DNA of 8,740 bases from Sulfuricella sp. GTDB taxonomy: Bacteria > Pseudomonadota > Gammaproteobacteria > Burkholderiales > Sulfuricellaceae. Every line of letters starts with the position of its first letter. Within the stretch, counting starts at the first letter, position 1. The position numbers were made by a program, and so were the translations under genes. Below, in pieces: positions 1-6,570 of this stretch. The notes below the pieces were generated by a model. It was given only the letters and a program-made list of their open reading frames with translations, ran no database searches and was not told the DNA's origin. The stretch spans positions 1 to 8,740 of the forward strand of contig JAIOJM010000104.1 of NCBI GenBank assembly GCA_019911785.1, in the 5' to 3' direction.

Positions 1-704
1 TTTCCTACCAGGTGGTGCCGATGTTCCAGCTCACTCCTTCCTACCCCAAGCCGCTGACGCGTTGGCTGACGGCAGCGCTATTTGCATTCTTGCTGCTGTG
101 GTCGGCCGTTTACATATTGCCTGAAGCGGTCCAGGAACAGGCGATGCTGGCGGTGGGCATGGCCGCCGCAATCGGTTTTACGGTGTATGCGGTTGTCACT
201 TTGCGCCTTCAGTTGCAGCGACGCCGCAAGCAGTCGGACGTGACGCTGCTGTTCTGGCGCTTCGGCATGGTGTGTCTGCTGCTTGCCTTGGCACTGGGTG
301 TTGCCGGGCAGGTCATTCCTGCATTGGATCGGTTGCAAGGCGACAACTTCGCGCTGGCTTTCCTGTTCATTGCCGGTTTCGCGGTATCGGTGGTGAACGG
401 CATGCTCTACAAGATCGTGCCGTTCCTGATCTGGTTTCATCTGCAAAGCCTGCTGATGGGCGTGGTCAGGGTGCCGAACATGAAGCTGATCATGCCGGAA
501 GCGGGAATGCGCCGGCAGATGTGGCTGCATTTCGCGTCTGTGCCCATGCTGGTATTGTCCGCGTTCTGGCCGCCGCTGATTTACCCGGCGGCGTTGCTGT
601 TCGGCATTTCCATGATATTGCTGGAGGTCAATCTGCTGTACGCTTTCCGGATCTACCGACAGAATGCCAAACTGGCGACTAAGGGTGAACCGTCTTCAAC
701 TTGA
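1..704 (+). CDS. Polytopic membrane protein, heme-copper-oxidase/NnrS-like group, 5' end outside window (partial)
   Basis: This is the C-terminal part of an integral membrane protein. The reading frame is open to the window edge: codons from position 3 read S-Y-Q-V-V-P-M-F-Q-L-T-P. The GTG at 12 is therefore probably internal and the true start lies upstream. Counting from position 12 as residue 1, hydrophobic segments lie near residues 18-36, 43-64, 82-103, 113-137, 172-190 and 191-214, giving about six helices. Two Gly/Pro-rich helix ends stand out: Y-Q-V-V-P-M-F at the visible start, and G-M-L-Y-K-I-V-P-F-L-I-W-F-H-L about two thirds along. Similar helix ends occur in the protein at 1676-2797, so the two are probably distant relatives. 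Heme-copper oxidase subunit I-like and NnrS-like proteins share this style, but the N-terminal half that would carry most metal-binding histidines is not visible. The TGA stop is 8 bases before the next start, so the two genes are very likely co-transcribed. Substrate and function are unknown. Confidence 0.72.
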   Translation, partial: SYQVVPMFQLTPSYPKPLTRWLTAALFAFLLLWSAVYILPEAVQEQAMLAVGMAAAIGFTVYAVVTLRLQLQRRRKQSDVTLLFWRFGMVCLLLALALGVAGQVIPALDRLQGDNFALAFLFIAGFAVSVVNGMLYKIVPFLIWFHLQSLLMGVVRVPNMKLIMPEAGMRRQMWLHFASVPMLVLSAFWPPLIYPAALLFGISMILLEVNLLYAFRIYRQNAKLATKGEPSST

Positions 705-709
705 GGGGA
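704..709 (+). promoter_or_regulatory. Ribosome binding site of the dioxygenase gene
   Basis: AGGGGA sits 3 bases before the ATG at 713. It begins within the TGA stop (702-704) of the upstream membrane protein gene, so translation of the two genes is probably coupled. This site decides the ATG over the in-frame TTG at 701. Confidence 0.6.
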
Positions 710-712
710 ATC

Positions 713-1615
713 ATGCAAAGCCCGTTTTTACTTGAAAATGAAAGTGCCTATCAGGCATGGCGCAGCCGTAAACTTGAAAACTATCCGACCACTGCGGCGC
801 AACTGATCGTCGAGGTCGGCGATCCGCGCAAACCGACCCAGGCCGAATACGCAGCGATCCTGCAGGCCTGCCGCCAGACCAACATGGCGATCTATGCCGG
901 CAGGACGGGTGCCGATCCGGACAAGGATATTCCGCGGCTACTGGGGCAACGGCTCGGTCTGGAAAGGCTGGACTGCACCATCCTGGCCGACGACGATGGC
1001 CTGACCTCGCTCAAGGTGGTGGAGAGCGCGCCGCGCCAGGGCTACATCCCCTACACCAACCGCCCGATCAAATGGCATACCGACGGCTACTACAACAGTC
1101 CGGATCGGCAGATACGCGGCATGATTCTGCACTGCGTGCACAGTGCGGCAGAGGGCGGAGGAAATGCCCTGATGGACCACGAGATTGCCTATCTGCTGAT
1201 GCGCGACGAGAACCCCGATCACGTCCGGGCCCTGATGCAGCCCGATGCCATGACCATTCCGGCGCGGGTCGAGGAGGACGGCGTGGCGCGACCGGATGCG
1301 GTCGGCCCGGTGTTTTCAGTACACCCGGAAAGCGGCGACCTGCACATGCGTTACACCGCCCGCACCCGCAGCATCGCGTGGAAGCAGGATGCCGCGACCC
1401 TGGCGGCGGTGGCTTTCCTGGAGAAGCTGCTGGACAGCGATTTGCCCTACATTTACCGTGTCCGCCTGGAGCCGGGGATGGGCCTGATCTGCAACAACGT
1501 CCTGCATGACCGGGCGGGCTTCAACGATGATGAGAGCCACCACCGCCTGCTTTACCGCGCGCGCTACTACGACCGGATTGCCGGTACAGGAGTGGGGGAA
1601 GTGTACGGGTTATAG
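713..1615 (+). CDS. TauD/TfdA-family 2-oxoglutarate- and Fe(II)-dependent dioxygenase
   Basis: The 300-residue product is a probable cytoplasmic non-heme iron oxygenase of the TauD/TfdA (clavaminate synthase-like) fold. Such enzymes couple 2-oxoglutarate decarboxylation to substrate hydroxylation. The iron facial triad is visible: H122-T-D124 in the W-H-T-D-G-Y-Y segment, and H265 in N-N-V-L-H-D-R. The Arg expected to bind the 2-oxoglutarate carboxylate is R278 or R282 in H-H-R-L-L-Y-R-A-R-Y-Y. The length is normal for the family. I chose the ATG at 713 because an AGGGGA ribosome site (704-709) lies just before it; the in-frame TTG at 701 would overlap the upstream stop. Known members act on taurine, alkyl sulfates, phenoxyacetates, carnitine precursors and others, and the sequence does not reveal which applies here. 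The tight link to the upstream membrane protein gene suggests a shared task rather than a stand-alone sulfonate pathway; no sulfonate transporter genes are visible. Confidence 0.87.
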   Translation: MQSPFLLENESAYQAWRSRKLENYPTTAAQLIVEVGDPRKPTQAEYAAILQACRQTNMAIYAGRTGADPDKDIPRLLGQRLGLERLDCTILADDDGLTSLKVVESAPRQGYIPYTNRPIKWHTDGYYNSPDRQIRGMILHCVHSAAEGGGNALMDHEIAYLLMRDENPDHVRALMQPDAMTIPARVEEDGVARPDAVGPVFSVHPESGDLHMRYTARTRSIAWKQDAATLAAVAFLEKLLDSDLPYIYRVRLEPGMGLICNNVLHDRAGFNDDESHHRLLYRARYYDRIAGTGVGEVYGL

Positions 1616-1627
1616 AAAGGCAACAGA

Positions 1628-1646
1628 ACCGCAGTGGACGCGGAGT
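1628..1646. repeat. Possible degenerate remnant of a dispersed CCGCAG/GACGC-type repeat
   Basis: In the 60-base gap between the converging dioxygenase and membrane protein genes, bases 1628-1646 read AACCGCAGTGGACGCGGAG. This can form only a 4-bp CCGC/GCGG stem. From memory it resembles short intergenic repeats of the form CCGCAGAGGACGCAGAG found in many environmental bacteria. One degenerate copy cannot prove this. No rho-independent terminator with a T-run is visible in this gap for either gene. Confidence 0.2.
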
Positions 1647-1675
1647 AGAGCAAACTTAAAAGCAATGCTGGACTG

Positions 1676-2797
1676 TCAGTTGTCCCGGTCAAGCAGGGTT
1701 TTTCCCGTGCCGATCAGCTGCAGCAGGAACAGGGCGAGCGCTGCCACGGCCGGTATCATCCCGCCGCGCCAGCCGCCGGCAAGAAGCAGGCCGCCGCCAA
1801 GAAACATCAGGCCGCGTATCCCGCCGCCCCACTGCAGTCGTTGCCGGATTCGGCCATGCCAGACAGTTTGCAGGCCGGGTTTTAGCCATACCGGCAGCAG
1901 CTGGCTGACCGCGCCGGTCACCAGCGGGAACAGGAAGGCGAGGATGAAGGCATGGGCGCTGTTGCCGGGGAGGAGTACGCCGGCAGCGTGCAGGACCCCG
2001 AACAGCAGGGTGGCGGAAAATCCGGCCAGGGCCGCGGCGAGCGAGGGTGCGGCACCGTGTACATGCCGAATTTCAGCGCGATACAGCGCGAGCCAGGCCC
2101 GCCCCAGCCGCAATACCGGCAGCGCCCACAACAGCGCGCCCAGCCATGCCAGCGGCAGCAGCCAGGCAGACCCGACGGCGATCAGCAGCGTGCCGCCCAG
2201 TGCCCACTTCAAATCCTGACGCAACCGGGTTGCAGCCTGCGGATCCGGTCGCCCGGCTGCCGTGGGCAACAGCACCTGCAGGGTGGCGATGGCGGTCAGC
2301 CCGATGAAACCCAGGGTGTTGAGATGAAGATGCAGCCGCTTCAGCGCCAGACGCTGCTCCGGCCACAGCGCCATGGCGGCCACTGCCGCCAGCGCCAGCA
2401 TCAGGCAGGCGATCGCGGCGAGGTACCAGTGCAGGCAGGGATGGGGTTTGCCCAGAGCTAATCTTGCGCGCCTGACGATCCAGCCGGCAAACACGGCCGC
2501 AGCGGCGAGCGCGAGCAGCGCGGCGAAATAATAAGTCTGGTTGGGGGCGGAAAAGGAGAAAACGGCCAGCGCCCCTGCCGCCAGCGCCAGCAAGGGGATC
2601 AGCTGCACGCCGGCGGCGGGCGCACCGCTGCGCGTCAGCACCGGCACGAAATGGCTCATTGCGCCCAGGATCAGCGGCATGACGCCCGCAGCCAGGGCGA
2701 GATGGATGTGGGCTGCCGGGGGCAGGGGCTGGGACCAGGCAAGGAAAACGGCGCCGGCAAAGCTTGCCAGCGCCGTCAGTGCCAGTGCAGCCAGCAT
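1676..2797 (-). CDS. Polytopic membrane protein, NnrS/heme-copper-oxidase-like, with three H-x19-P helices
   Basis: The 373-residue product is very hydrophobic, with about ten to twelve membrane helices. Three helices share one layout: a histidine, then exactly 19 residues, then a proline at the helix end. They are H30-x-H32 to P52 (F-V-P-V-L), H156-x-H158 to P178 (L-L-P-T) and H282 to P302 (L-L-P-V-W). The first also matches the H-x-H-x19-P spacing that I recall from the NnrS signature W-H-A-H-E...V-P. NnrS proteins are heme- and copper-containing membrane proteins linked to nitric oxide tolerance. The other classic NnrS motifs are not obvious here, so this is a distant relative or a cbb3-like fold without the full metal set. 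The gene starts 5 bases after the DUF2249 stop, with no strong ribosome site, so translation is probably coupled. It converges on the dioxygenase gene. I am confident it is a real membrane protein gene and only moderately sure of the family. Confidence 0.75.
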   Translation of the reverse strand: MLAALALTALASFAGAVFLAWSQPLPPAAHIHLALAAGVMPLILGAMSHFVPVLTRSGAPAAGVQLIPLLALAAGALAVFSFSAPNQTYYFAALLALAAAAVFAGWIVRRARLALGKPHPCLHWYLAAIACLMLALAAVAAMALWPEQRLALKRLHLHLNTLGFIGLTAIATLQVLLPTAAGRPDPQAATRLRQDLKWALGGTLLIAVGSAWLLPLAWLGALLWALPVLRLGRAWLALYRAEIRHVHGAAPSLAAALAGFSATLLFGVLHAAGVLLPGNSAHAFILAFLFPLVTGAVSQLLPVWLKPGLQTVWHGRIRQRLQWGGGIRGLMFLGGGLLLAGGWRGGMIPAVAALALFLLQLIGTGKTLLDRDN

Positions 2798-2802
2798 GAG
2801 GC

Positions 2803-3063
2803 TTACTTGCGGGCGAAGTCGATCACGATCTGGCCGGGTTCGCGGGCCACGTAATTGATCTCGATGGCGTCGCCGTAGCGCTCCATCAATTGCGCCAGCA
2901 GCGGTAGCGGGTCGTGGTCGTTGACGAAGCGCATGGTTTCGCCCGGATGCAGCGAATCCAGCGCGCCGAAGATGGCGGCATGGCGGAAGCGCTTGGCAAC
3001 GCCGCGAGCGTCGAAGGGGTAGCGCATGTCGGGGGAGATGATGTTGGCGCAGTTGTGGGACAT
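2803..3063 (-). CDS. Small DUF2249-domain protein
   Basis: The 86-residue soluble protein matches the DUF2249 pattern (a small alpha/beta, SirA/TusA-like fold): F-D-A-R-G at 17-21, H-P-G-E-T-M-R-F-V-N-D-H-D-P-L-P-L-L at 39-56, and the closing E-P-G-Q-I-V-I-D-F at 75-83. The ATG at 3063 is preferred over M13 because AAGGAA lies 7 bases upstream of it, while M13 has no such site. The first 16 residues (including C5) form a short extension before the domain. DUF2249 genes are often found near denitrification, nitric-oxide-response or cbb3-like genes in proteobacteria, but their biochemical role is not settled. Here the gene leads a two-gene unit with the NnrS-like membrane protein. It occupies the position after prmC where many betaproteobacteria carry a glutaredoxin gene (from memory). 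Confidence 0.83.
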   Translation of the reverse strand: MSHNCANIISPDMRYPFDARGVAKRFRHAAIFGALDSLHPGETMRFVNDHDPLPLLAQLMERYGDAIEINYVAREPGQIVIDFARK

Positions 3064-3070
3064 TTTCGGG

Positions 3071-3076
3071 TTCCTT
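3071..3076 (-). promoter_or_regulatory. Ribosome binding site of the DUF2249 gene
   Basis: On the minus strand AAGGAA lies 7 bases upstream of the ATG at 3063. It is the clearest Shine-Dalgarno site among the minus-strand genes of the window and fixes the start of this gene. Confidence 0.55.
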
Positions 3077-3077
3077 G

Positions 3078-3112
3078 AAATAGTTGATCGGAGGTTAATG
3101 TCCGACTATTTT
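3078..3112. promoter_or_regulatory. Imperfect inverted repeat, candidate operator upstream of the DUF2249 gene
   Basis: The plus strand reads AAATAGTTGATCGGA (3078-3092) and, 8 bases later, TCCGACTATTTT (3101-3112). The right arm would pair perfectly with AAATAGTCGGA, so the left arm carries a 4-base TGAT insertion. The repeat lies between the candidate promoter and the ribosome site and overlaps the -10 region, which is where a repressor operator would sit. No known regulator motif fits well. Confidence 0.3.
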
Positions 3113-3135
3113 AATAAGATATATAAAAAATGCAA
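3108..3135 (-). promoter_or_regulatory. Candidate sigma-70 promoter for the DUF2249/membrane-protein unit
   Basis: On the minus strand TTGCAT (3135-3130) and TAAAAT (3113-3108) are separated by 16 bases in an AT-rich stretch unlike the surrounding GC-rich genes. It begins 2 bases after the prmC stop codon. A start about 45 bases before the DUF2249 ATG would result. No prmC terminator is visible, so read-through from prmC is also possible. Confidence 0.4.
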
Positions 3136-3137
3136 GT

Positions 3138-4001
3138 TCAAATTTGCGGGTTCAACTGCCCGCAGCTGATGCGCTCGATCCCGGCCAGGTCGGCAGCCGA
3201 GGCAACCTGCTCGAAGCCCGCCTGGACCAGCAGGTCGCGGCAGGCTGCCGCCTGATCGTAGCCGTGCTCGAACAGCAGCCAGCCGCCGGGCTTGAGGTGG
3301 GCGGCGGCACCTCGGACGATGGTGCGGATGTCGTCCAGTCCGTCCGCGCCGGAAGCCAGCGCCGCAGCGGGCTCGAAGCGCAGGTCGCCCTGCGCGAGAT
3401 GCGGGTCGGCTGCGGCGATGTAGGGCGGGTTGGCGACGATCAGGTCGAACTTCTCTCCGCCCAGGGCGCCGTACCAGTCGCTTTGAATCAGGCGCAGGTT
3501 GCCTGCCCCCAGCCGTTGCGTATTCTCTTGCGCGACTTCCAGTGCCGCGGCGGACTGGTCCACCGCAACCACTTCTGCCTGGGGGCGGTGCAGCGCCAGC
3601 GTCACCGCCACCGCGCCGCTGCCGGTACCCAGGTCCAGCACCCGGCCGGAGCTGTCGGCGGGCAGGCGTTCCAGCGCCAGTTCAACCAGCAGCTCGGTTT
3701 CTGGGCGCGGAATCAGCACTGCCGGGGTGACCTTGAAATTAAGGCTATAGAATTCGCGTTCGCCCAGGATGTAGGCGATGGGTTCGCCGCTCCAGCGGCG
3801 TTCGAACAGGTCGGCGAAGGCGGCGGTCTGCTCCGGGGCGAGCGGGTCGCCGCCATGGGCGATCAGCCAGGCGCGAGACTGACCGAGGGCCTGGCCGAGC
3901 AGGACTTGCGCTTCGAGGCGGGCTTCCGCCGCGCCCAGGCCAAGCGCGCGGGCTAGCGCAAGGGCGCTGCACTGTACAATTTCGTTGACGGAGGCGGCCA
4001 T
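3138..4001 (-). CDS. prmC: Peptide chain release factor N5-glutamine methyltransferase
   Basis: PrmC (HemK) transfers a methyl group from S-adenosylmethionine to the glutamine of the GGQ motif in release factors RF1 and RF2, which raises termination efficiency in the cytoplasm. The 287-residue protein has the usual length. After a helical N-terminal domain that binds the release factor come P-R-P-E-T-E (99-104), the SAM-binding loop D-L-G-T-G-S-G (123-129) and the catalytic N-P-P-Y (191-194), which holds the target glutamine. I chose the ATG at 4001. The frame stays open to 4331, but the upstream part is out-of-frame translation of prfA and looks nothing like PrmC. The start lies 14 bases after the prfA stop without a clear ribosome site, suggesting coupling with prfA, the gene of its substrate. 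Confidence 0.96.
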   Translation of the reverse strand: MAASVNEIVQCSALALARALGLGAAEARLEAQVLLGQALGQSRAWLIAHGGDPLAPEQTAAFADLFERRWSGEPIAYILGEREFYSLNFKVTPAVLIPRPETELLVELALERLPADSSGRVLDLGTGSGAVAVTLALHRPQAEVVAVDQSAAALEVAQENTQRLGAGNLRLIQSDWYGALGGEKFDLIVANPPYIAAADPHLAQGDLRFEPAAALASGADGLDDIRTIVRGAAAHLKPGGWLLFEHGYDQAAACRDLLVQAGFEQVASAADLAGIERISCGQLNPQI

Positions 4002-4015
4002 CGGGCTGGCAGCGC

Positions 4016-5098
4016 TTATTCTTCCCCGCCCAGGGAGGCCAGTTGTTCCGCCTGGTGCTCGGACATCAGCGCGCCGACCAGCTCGTCCAGGTCGCCGTCC
4101 ATGATCTGTTCGATCTTGTACAGGGTGAGGTTGATGCGGTGGTCGGTGATGCGCCCCTGCGGGAAGTTGTAGGTGCGGATGCGCTCGGAGCGGTCGCCGC
4201 TGCCGATCAGCGATTTGCGGGTGGCGGCTTCCCTGGACTGGCGTTCGCGCAACTGCACGTCCATGATGCGCGCAGCCAGTACCGACATCGCCTGCGACTT
4301 GTTCTTGTGCTGCGAGCGGTCGTCCTGGCATTCGACCACGATGCCGGTAGGCAGGTGGGTAATGCGCACCGCCGAATCGGTCTTGTTGATGTGCTGGCCG
4401 CCGGCGCCCGAGGCGCGGTAGGTGTCGATCCTGAGGTCGGCGGGGTTGAGGTTCACTTCCGCCAGTTCGTCCGCTTCCGGCATGATGGCGACGGTGCAGG
4501 CCGAGGTATGGATCCGCCCCTGGGTTTCGGTCGCGGGCACGCGTTGCACGCGGTGGCCGCCGGACTCGAACTTGAGCTTGGAATAGGCGCCCTGGCCGAT
4601 AACCTTGGCGATGATCTCCTTGTAGCCGCCCATCTCGCCCAGGCTTTCCGACAGGATTTCCACTTTCCAGCGCTGCCTCTCGGCGTAGCGCGCATACATG
4701 CGGAACAGGTCGCCGGCGAACAGGGCCGACTCGTCGCCGCCGGTGCCGGCGCGGATTTCCAGGAAAATGTTGCGTTCGTCGTTGGGGTCCTTCGGCAGCA
4801 GCAGCTTTTGCAGGTCGATTTCAATCTGCGCCAGCTGTTCCCTGGCGCTGTTTGCCTCGTCCTCGGCAAACGCCTTCATCTCCGGGTCGGAGAGCATTTC
4901 CTGGGCGGTTTTCAGGTCCAGCTCGGCTTGCCGGAAGCGCTGGTAAAGCTCGACCACCGGCGTGATTTCGGAATGCTCGCGGGTGAGGCGGCGATAGCTT
5001 TCCATATCCGCCGTGGCGTCCTTGCTGCTCAGGCGCTGGGTGAGTTCAACCAGGCGCTCGGCAAGCTGGTCGAGCTTGGATTGAATGGATGGTTTCAT
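4016..5098 (-). CDS. prfA: Peptide chain release factor 1 (RF1)
   Basis: RF1 recognises UAA and UAG in the ribosomal A site and triggers hydrolysis of the finished peptide from the P-site tRNA. The 360-residue product is full length. The peptidyl-hydrolysis G-G-Q motif is at 233-235 in [12 protein letters not shown]. The stop-codon-reading P-A-T tripeptide, of the RF1 P-x-T type, is at 188-190, which separates it from RF2 (S-P-F). The N-terminal helical domain is intact. The start M-K-P-S-I is typical for the family. No good Shine-Dalgarno sequence precedes the ATG, and the inverted-repeat element at 5119-5223 ends only 20 bases upstream. The gene lies between hemA and prmC as in many proteobacteria and is probably transcribed from the hemA side. 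Confidence 0.97.
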   Translation of the reverse strand: MKPSIQSKLDQLAERLVELTQRLSSKDATADMESYRRLTREHSEITPVVELYQRFRQAELDLKTAQEMLSDPEMKAFAEDEANSAREQLAQIEIDLQKLLLPKDPNDERNIFLEIRAGTGGDESALFAGDLFRMYARYAERQRWKVEILSESLGEMGGYKEIIAKVIGQGAYSKLKFESGGHRVQRVPATETQGRIHTSACTVAIMPEADELAEVNLNPADLRIDTYRASGAGGQHINKTDSAVRITHLPTGIVVECQDDRSQHKNKSQAMSVLAARIMDVQLRERQSREAATRKSLIGSGDRSERIRTYNFPQGRITDHRINLTLYKIEQIMDGDLDELVGALMSEHQAEQLASLGGEE

Positions 5099-5118
5099 GG
5101 TTTTGAGAAAAGAGCTTT

Positions 5119-5223
5119 ACCACGAATGACACGAATAGGCACGAATGAACACGAATTAAAAACTGTGAGATTGTCCGTGTCTTTTATTCGTGAATATTCG
5201 TGAACATTCGTGTTATTCGTGGT
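5119..5223. repeat. Inverted-repeat element with eight CACGAAT/ATTCGTG heptamers
   Basis: The hemA-prfA spacer holds two 38-base arms (5119-5156 and 5186-5223) around a 29-base centre. The left arm has CACGAAT at 5121, 5130, 5140 and 5150. The right arm has the complement ATTCGTG at 5186, 5196, 5206 and 5215. All eight heptamers are perfect, while the 2-3-base spacers between them differ; the arms match at 31 of 38 positions. Heptamers recur about every 9-10 bases, close to one DNA turn. As RNA the element would fold into a long stem with small internal loops at the spacers. No T-run follows, so it is not a standard terminator. It has the size of a small dispersed repeat, but no open reading frame or clear target-site duplication marks it as a transposon derivative. 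Confidence 0.85.
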
Positions 5224-5231
5224 CGGGATTT

Positions 5232-6482
5232 TCATTCCGGGTGTATGTGATACAGACGGCGCAGCAGCGCTTCGAGCTGGGCGCGGTCTTCTCCGCTGGC
5301 GTGGTTGAGGGCGTGGCTGGAGTCGTGCAGGAATTTGTTGGCGAGCGCCCGGCTCATCTGTTCGAGCACTTCGCGCGGGTCTTCTCCCTTGTCGAGCAGG
5401 CGCCTGGCGCGCTCCAGCTCATGGCGGCGCTGCCGCTCGGCGTGGTCGCGCAGGGCGCGGATGGTGGGCACGACGCTGCGCGTATCCATCCAGTGCATGA
5501 AATCTTCCACCTGAACCTCGATGATCGCCTCGGCTTCCTCGGCGGCCAGCTGGCGATTGCCGAGACCGGCCTGGATCACCTGGGCGAGGTCGTCCACGGT
5601 GTAGAGGAACACGTCGTCCAGCTCGCCGACCTCGGCCTCGATGTCGCGCGGCACCGCCAGGTCCACCATGAATATCGGCCGGTGCTTGCGCTGCTTGATG
5701 ACGCGTTCGACCAGGCCCTTGCCCAGAATCGGCAGGGGGCTGGCGGTGGAGGTGACGATGATGTCGTGGGTGGCGAGGTGGTCCGGCAGTTCGTTCAGGG
5801 TGATGGCGCTGCCGCCCAGCCGCAGGGCCAGCGCGCTGGCGCGCTCCAGGGTGCGGTTGGCGACGGTGATGTGCCTGGGGTGGTGCGCCGCGAAATGGTT
5901 GGCGCACAGCTCGATCAGCTCGCCCGCGCCGATGAACAGGACGCGCTGTTCGCTGATCGAGGGGAAGATGCGTTCCGCCAGCCGCACCGCGGCGGCGGCC
6001 ATGGAAACGCTGTTGGCGCCGATCTCGGTCTGGGTGCGGACTTCCTTGGCAACCGAAAAGGTGCGCTGGAACAGCTTGTGCAGCAGCGTGCCCAGGGTGC
6101 CGGCGCGTTCGGCGGTGTTCACTGCCTGTTTCAGCTGGCCGAGAATCTGGGTTTCGCCCAGCACCATCGAGTCCAGCCCGCTGGCGACACGGAAGGCGTG
6201 TTTTACCGCCTCGTCCTGCGGCAGGGTGTAGAGATGCGGCTCGATGGCCTGCTTTTTGATGTGGTGGTAGTCCGCCAGCCATTCGATGGCTTGTTGCGGG
6301 TTGTCGGTGTTGCAGTAGATTTCGGTGCGGTTGCAGGTGGAAAGAATCGCCGCCTCTTTCACCGGGCGGTGGCCGACCAGGTCGTGCAGCGCCTGTTCCA
6401 GGGTTTCAGCGTGGAAGGCGACCTGTTCGCGAACTGCCAGGGGCGCGGTTTGGTGATTGATTCCGAGGGTGAATAACTGCAT
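5232..6482 (-). CDS. hemA: Glutamyl-tRNA reductase
   Basis: HemA reduces glutamyl-tRNA(Glu) with NADPH to glutamate-1-semialdehyde, the first committed step of the C5 route to heme, siroheme and related tetrapyrroles. The 416-residue protein has the normal length and start ([14 protein letters not shown]). The catalytic cysteine is C50 in S-T-C-N-R-T-E. The [16 protein letters not shown] signature lies at 101-116, the NADPH-binding G-A-G-E-L-I at 185-190 and A-N-R-T at 208-211. A C-terminal helical dimerisation domain rich in Glu, Arg and Leu follows. The gene begins 126 bases after tRNA-Phe and leads hemA-prfA-prmC. No Shine-Dalgarno sequence is visible before the ATG, though the protein start is well supported by homology. 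Confidence 0.97.
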   Translation of the reverse strand: MQLFTLGINHQTAPLAVREQVAFHAETLEQALHDLVGHRPVKEAAILSTCNRTEIYCNTDNPQQAIEWLADYHHIKKQAIEPHLYTLPQDEAVKHAFRVASGLDSMVLGETQILGQLKQAVNTAERAGTLGTLLHKLFQRTFSVAKEVRTQTEIGANSVSMAAAAVRLAERIFPSISEQRVLFIGAGELIELCANHFAAHHPRHITVANRTLERASALALRLGGSAITLNELPDHLATHDIIVTSTASPLPILGKGLVERVIKQRKHRPIFMVDLAVPRDIEAEVGELDDVFLYTVDDLAQVIQAGLGNRQLAAEEAEAIIEVQVEDFMHWMDTRSVVPTIRALRDHAERQRRHELERARRLLDKGEDPREVLEQMSRALANKFLHDSSHALNHASGEDRAQLEALLRRLYHIHPE

Positions 6483-6488
6483 GGATCA

Positions 6489-6513
6489 ATTGTGCACTTT
6501 TCGCCACGGGCTT
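6489..6513 (-). promoter_or_regulatory. Weak candidate promoter of hemA very close to the start codon
   Basis: On the minus strand a TTGCCA-like -35 box lies near 6513-6518 and CACAAT (6494-6489) resembles a -10 box, with about 18 bases between them. The -10 box ends 6 bases before the ATG at 6482, so a transcript from it would be nearly leaderless. Both boxes are poor matches; hemA may instead be read from the tRNA-Phe promoter. Confidence 0.18.
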
Positions 6514-6570
6514 GGCAAGGAGCGGTGCCGTTCGATGAGGCAGCACCCAAAGATGGTGGTGATCGAGGGC

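Noticed and set aside
12..704. GTG at 12 as the true start of the first membrane protein
   Set aside because: The frame continues upstream to the window edge, and the residues S-Y-Q before it continue naturally into V-V-P-M-F; the gene is cut by the window.
1506..2461. Plus-strand open frames overlapping the end of the dioxygenase gene and the NnrS-like gene
   Set aside because: Translations are rich in Pro, Arg, Ser and Gln, cross a gene boundary and show no domain; they are antisense shadows of the membrane protein gene.
3084..3098. Fnr/Dnr-like box (minus strand TTAAC-ATCAA) upstream of the DUF2249 gene
   Set aside because: The half sites are separated by 5 bases instead of 4 and the left half deviates from TTGAT, so the match is too weak.
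3145..3164. 6-bp hairpin TGCGGG/CCCGCA at the end of prmC as a terminator
   Set aside because: It lies inside the coding region, and the T-run on the transcribed strand is more than 10 bases beyond the stem, so it does not fit a rho-independent terminator.
4002..4331. N-terminal extension of prmC up to 4331
   Set aside because: This stretch is prfA read in another frame; the PrmC fold begins at the ATG at 4001 and the resulting length of 287 residues is normal.
5119..5223. CRISPR-like array
   Set aside because: The repeats are only 7 bases with 2-3-base spacers and are arranged as two inverted arms, unlike CRISPR repeats of about 24-37 bases with long unique spacers.
4043..6476. Long plus-strand open frames opposite prfA (4043-5203) and hemA (5190-6476)
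   Set aside because: They lie antisense to two certain genes, have low-complexity Gly/Ala/Val/Gln/His-rich translations and no family features; they come from the GC-rich codon use of the real genes.
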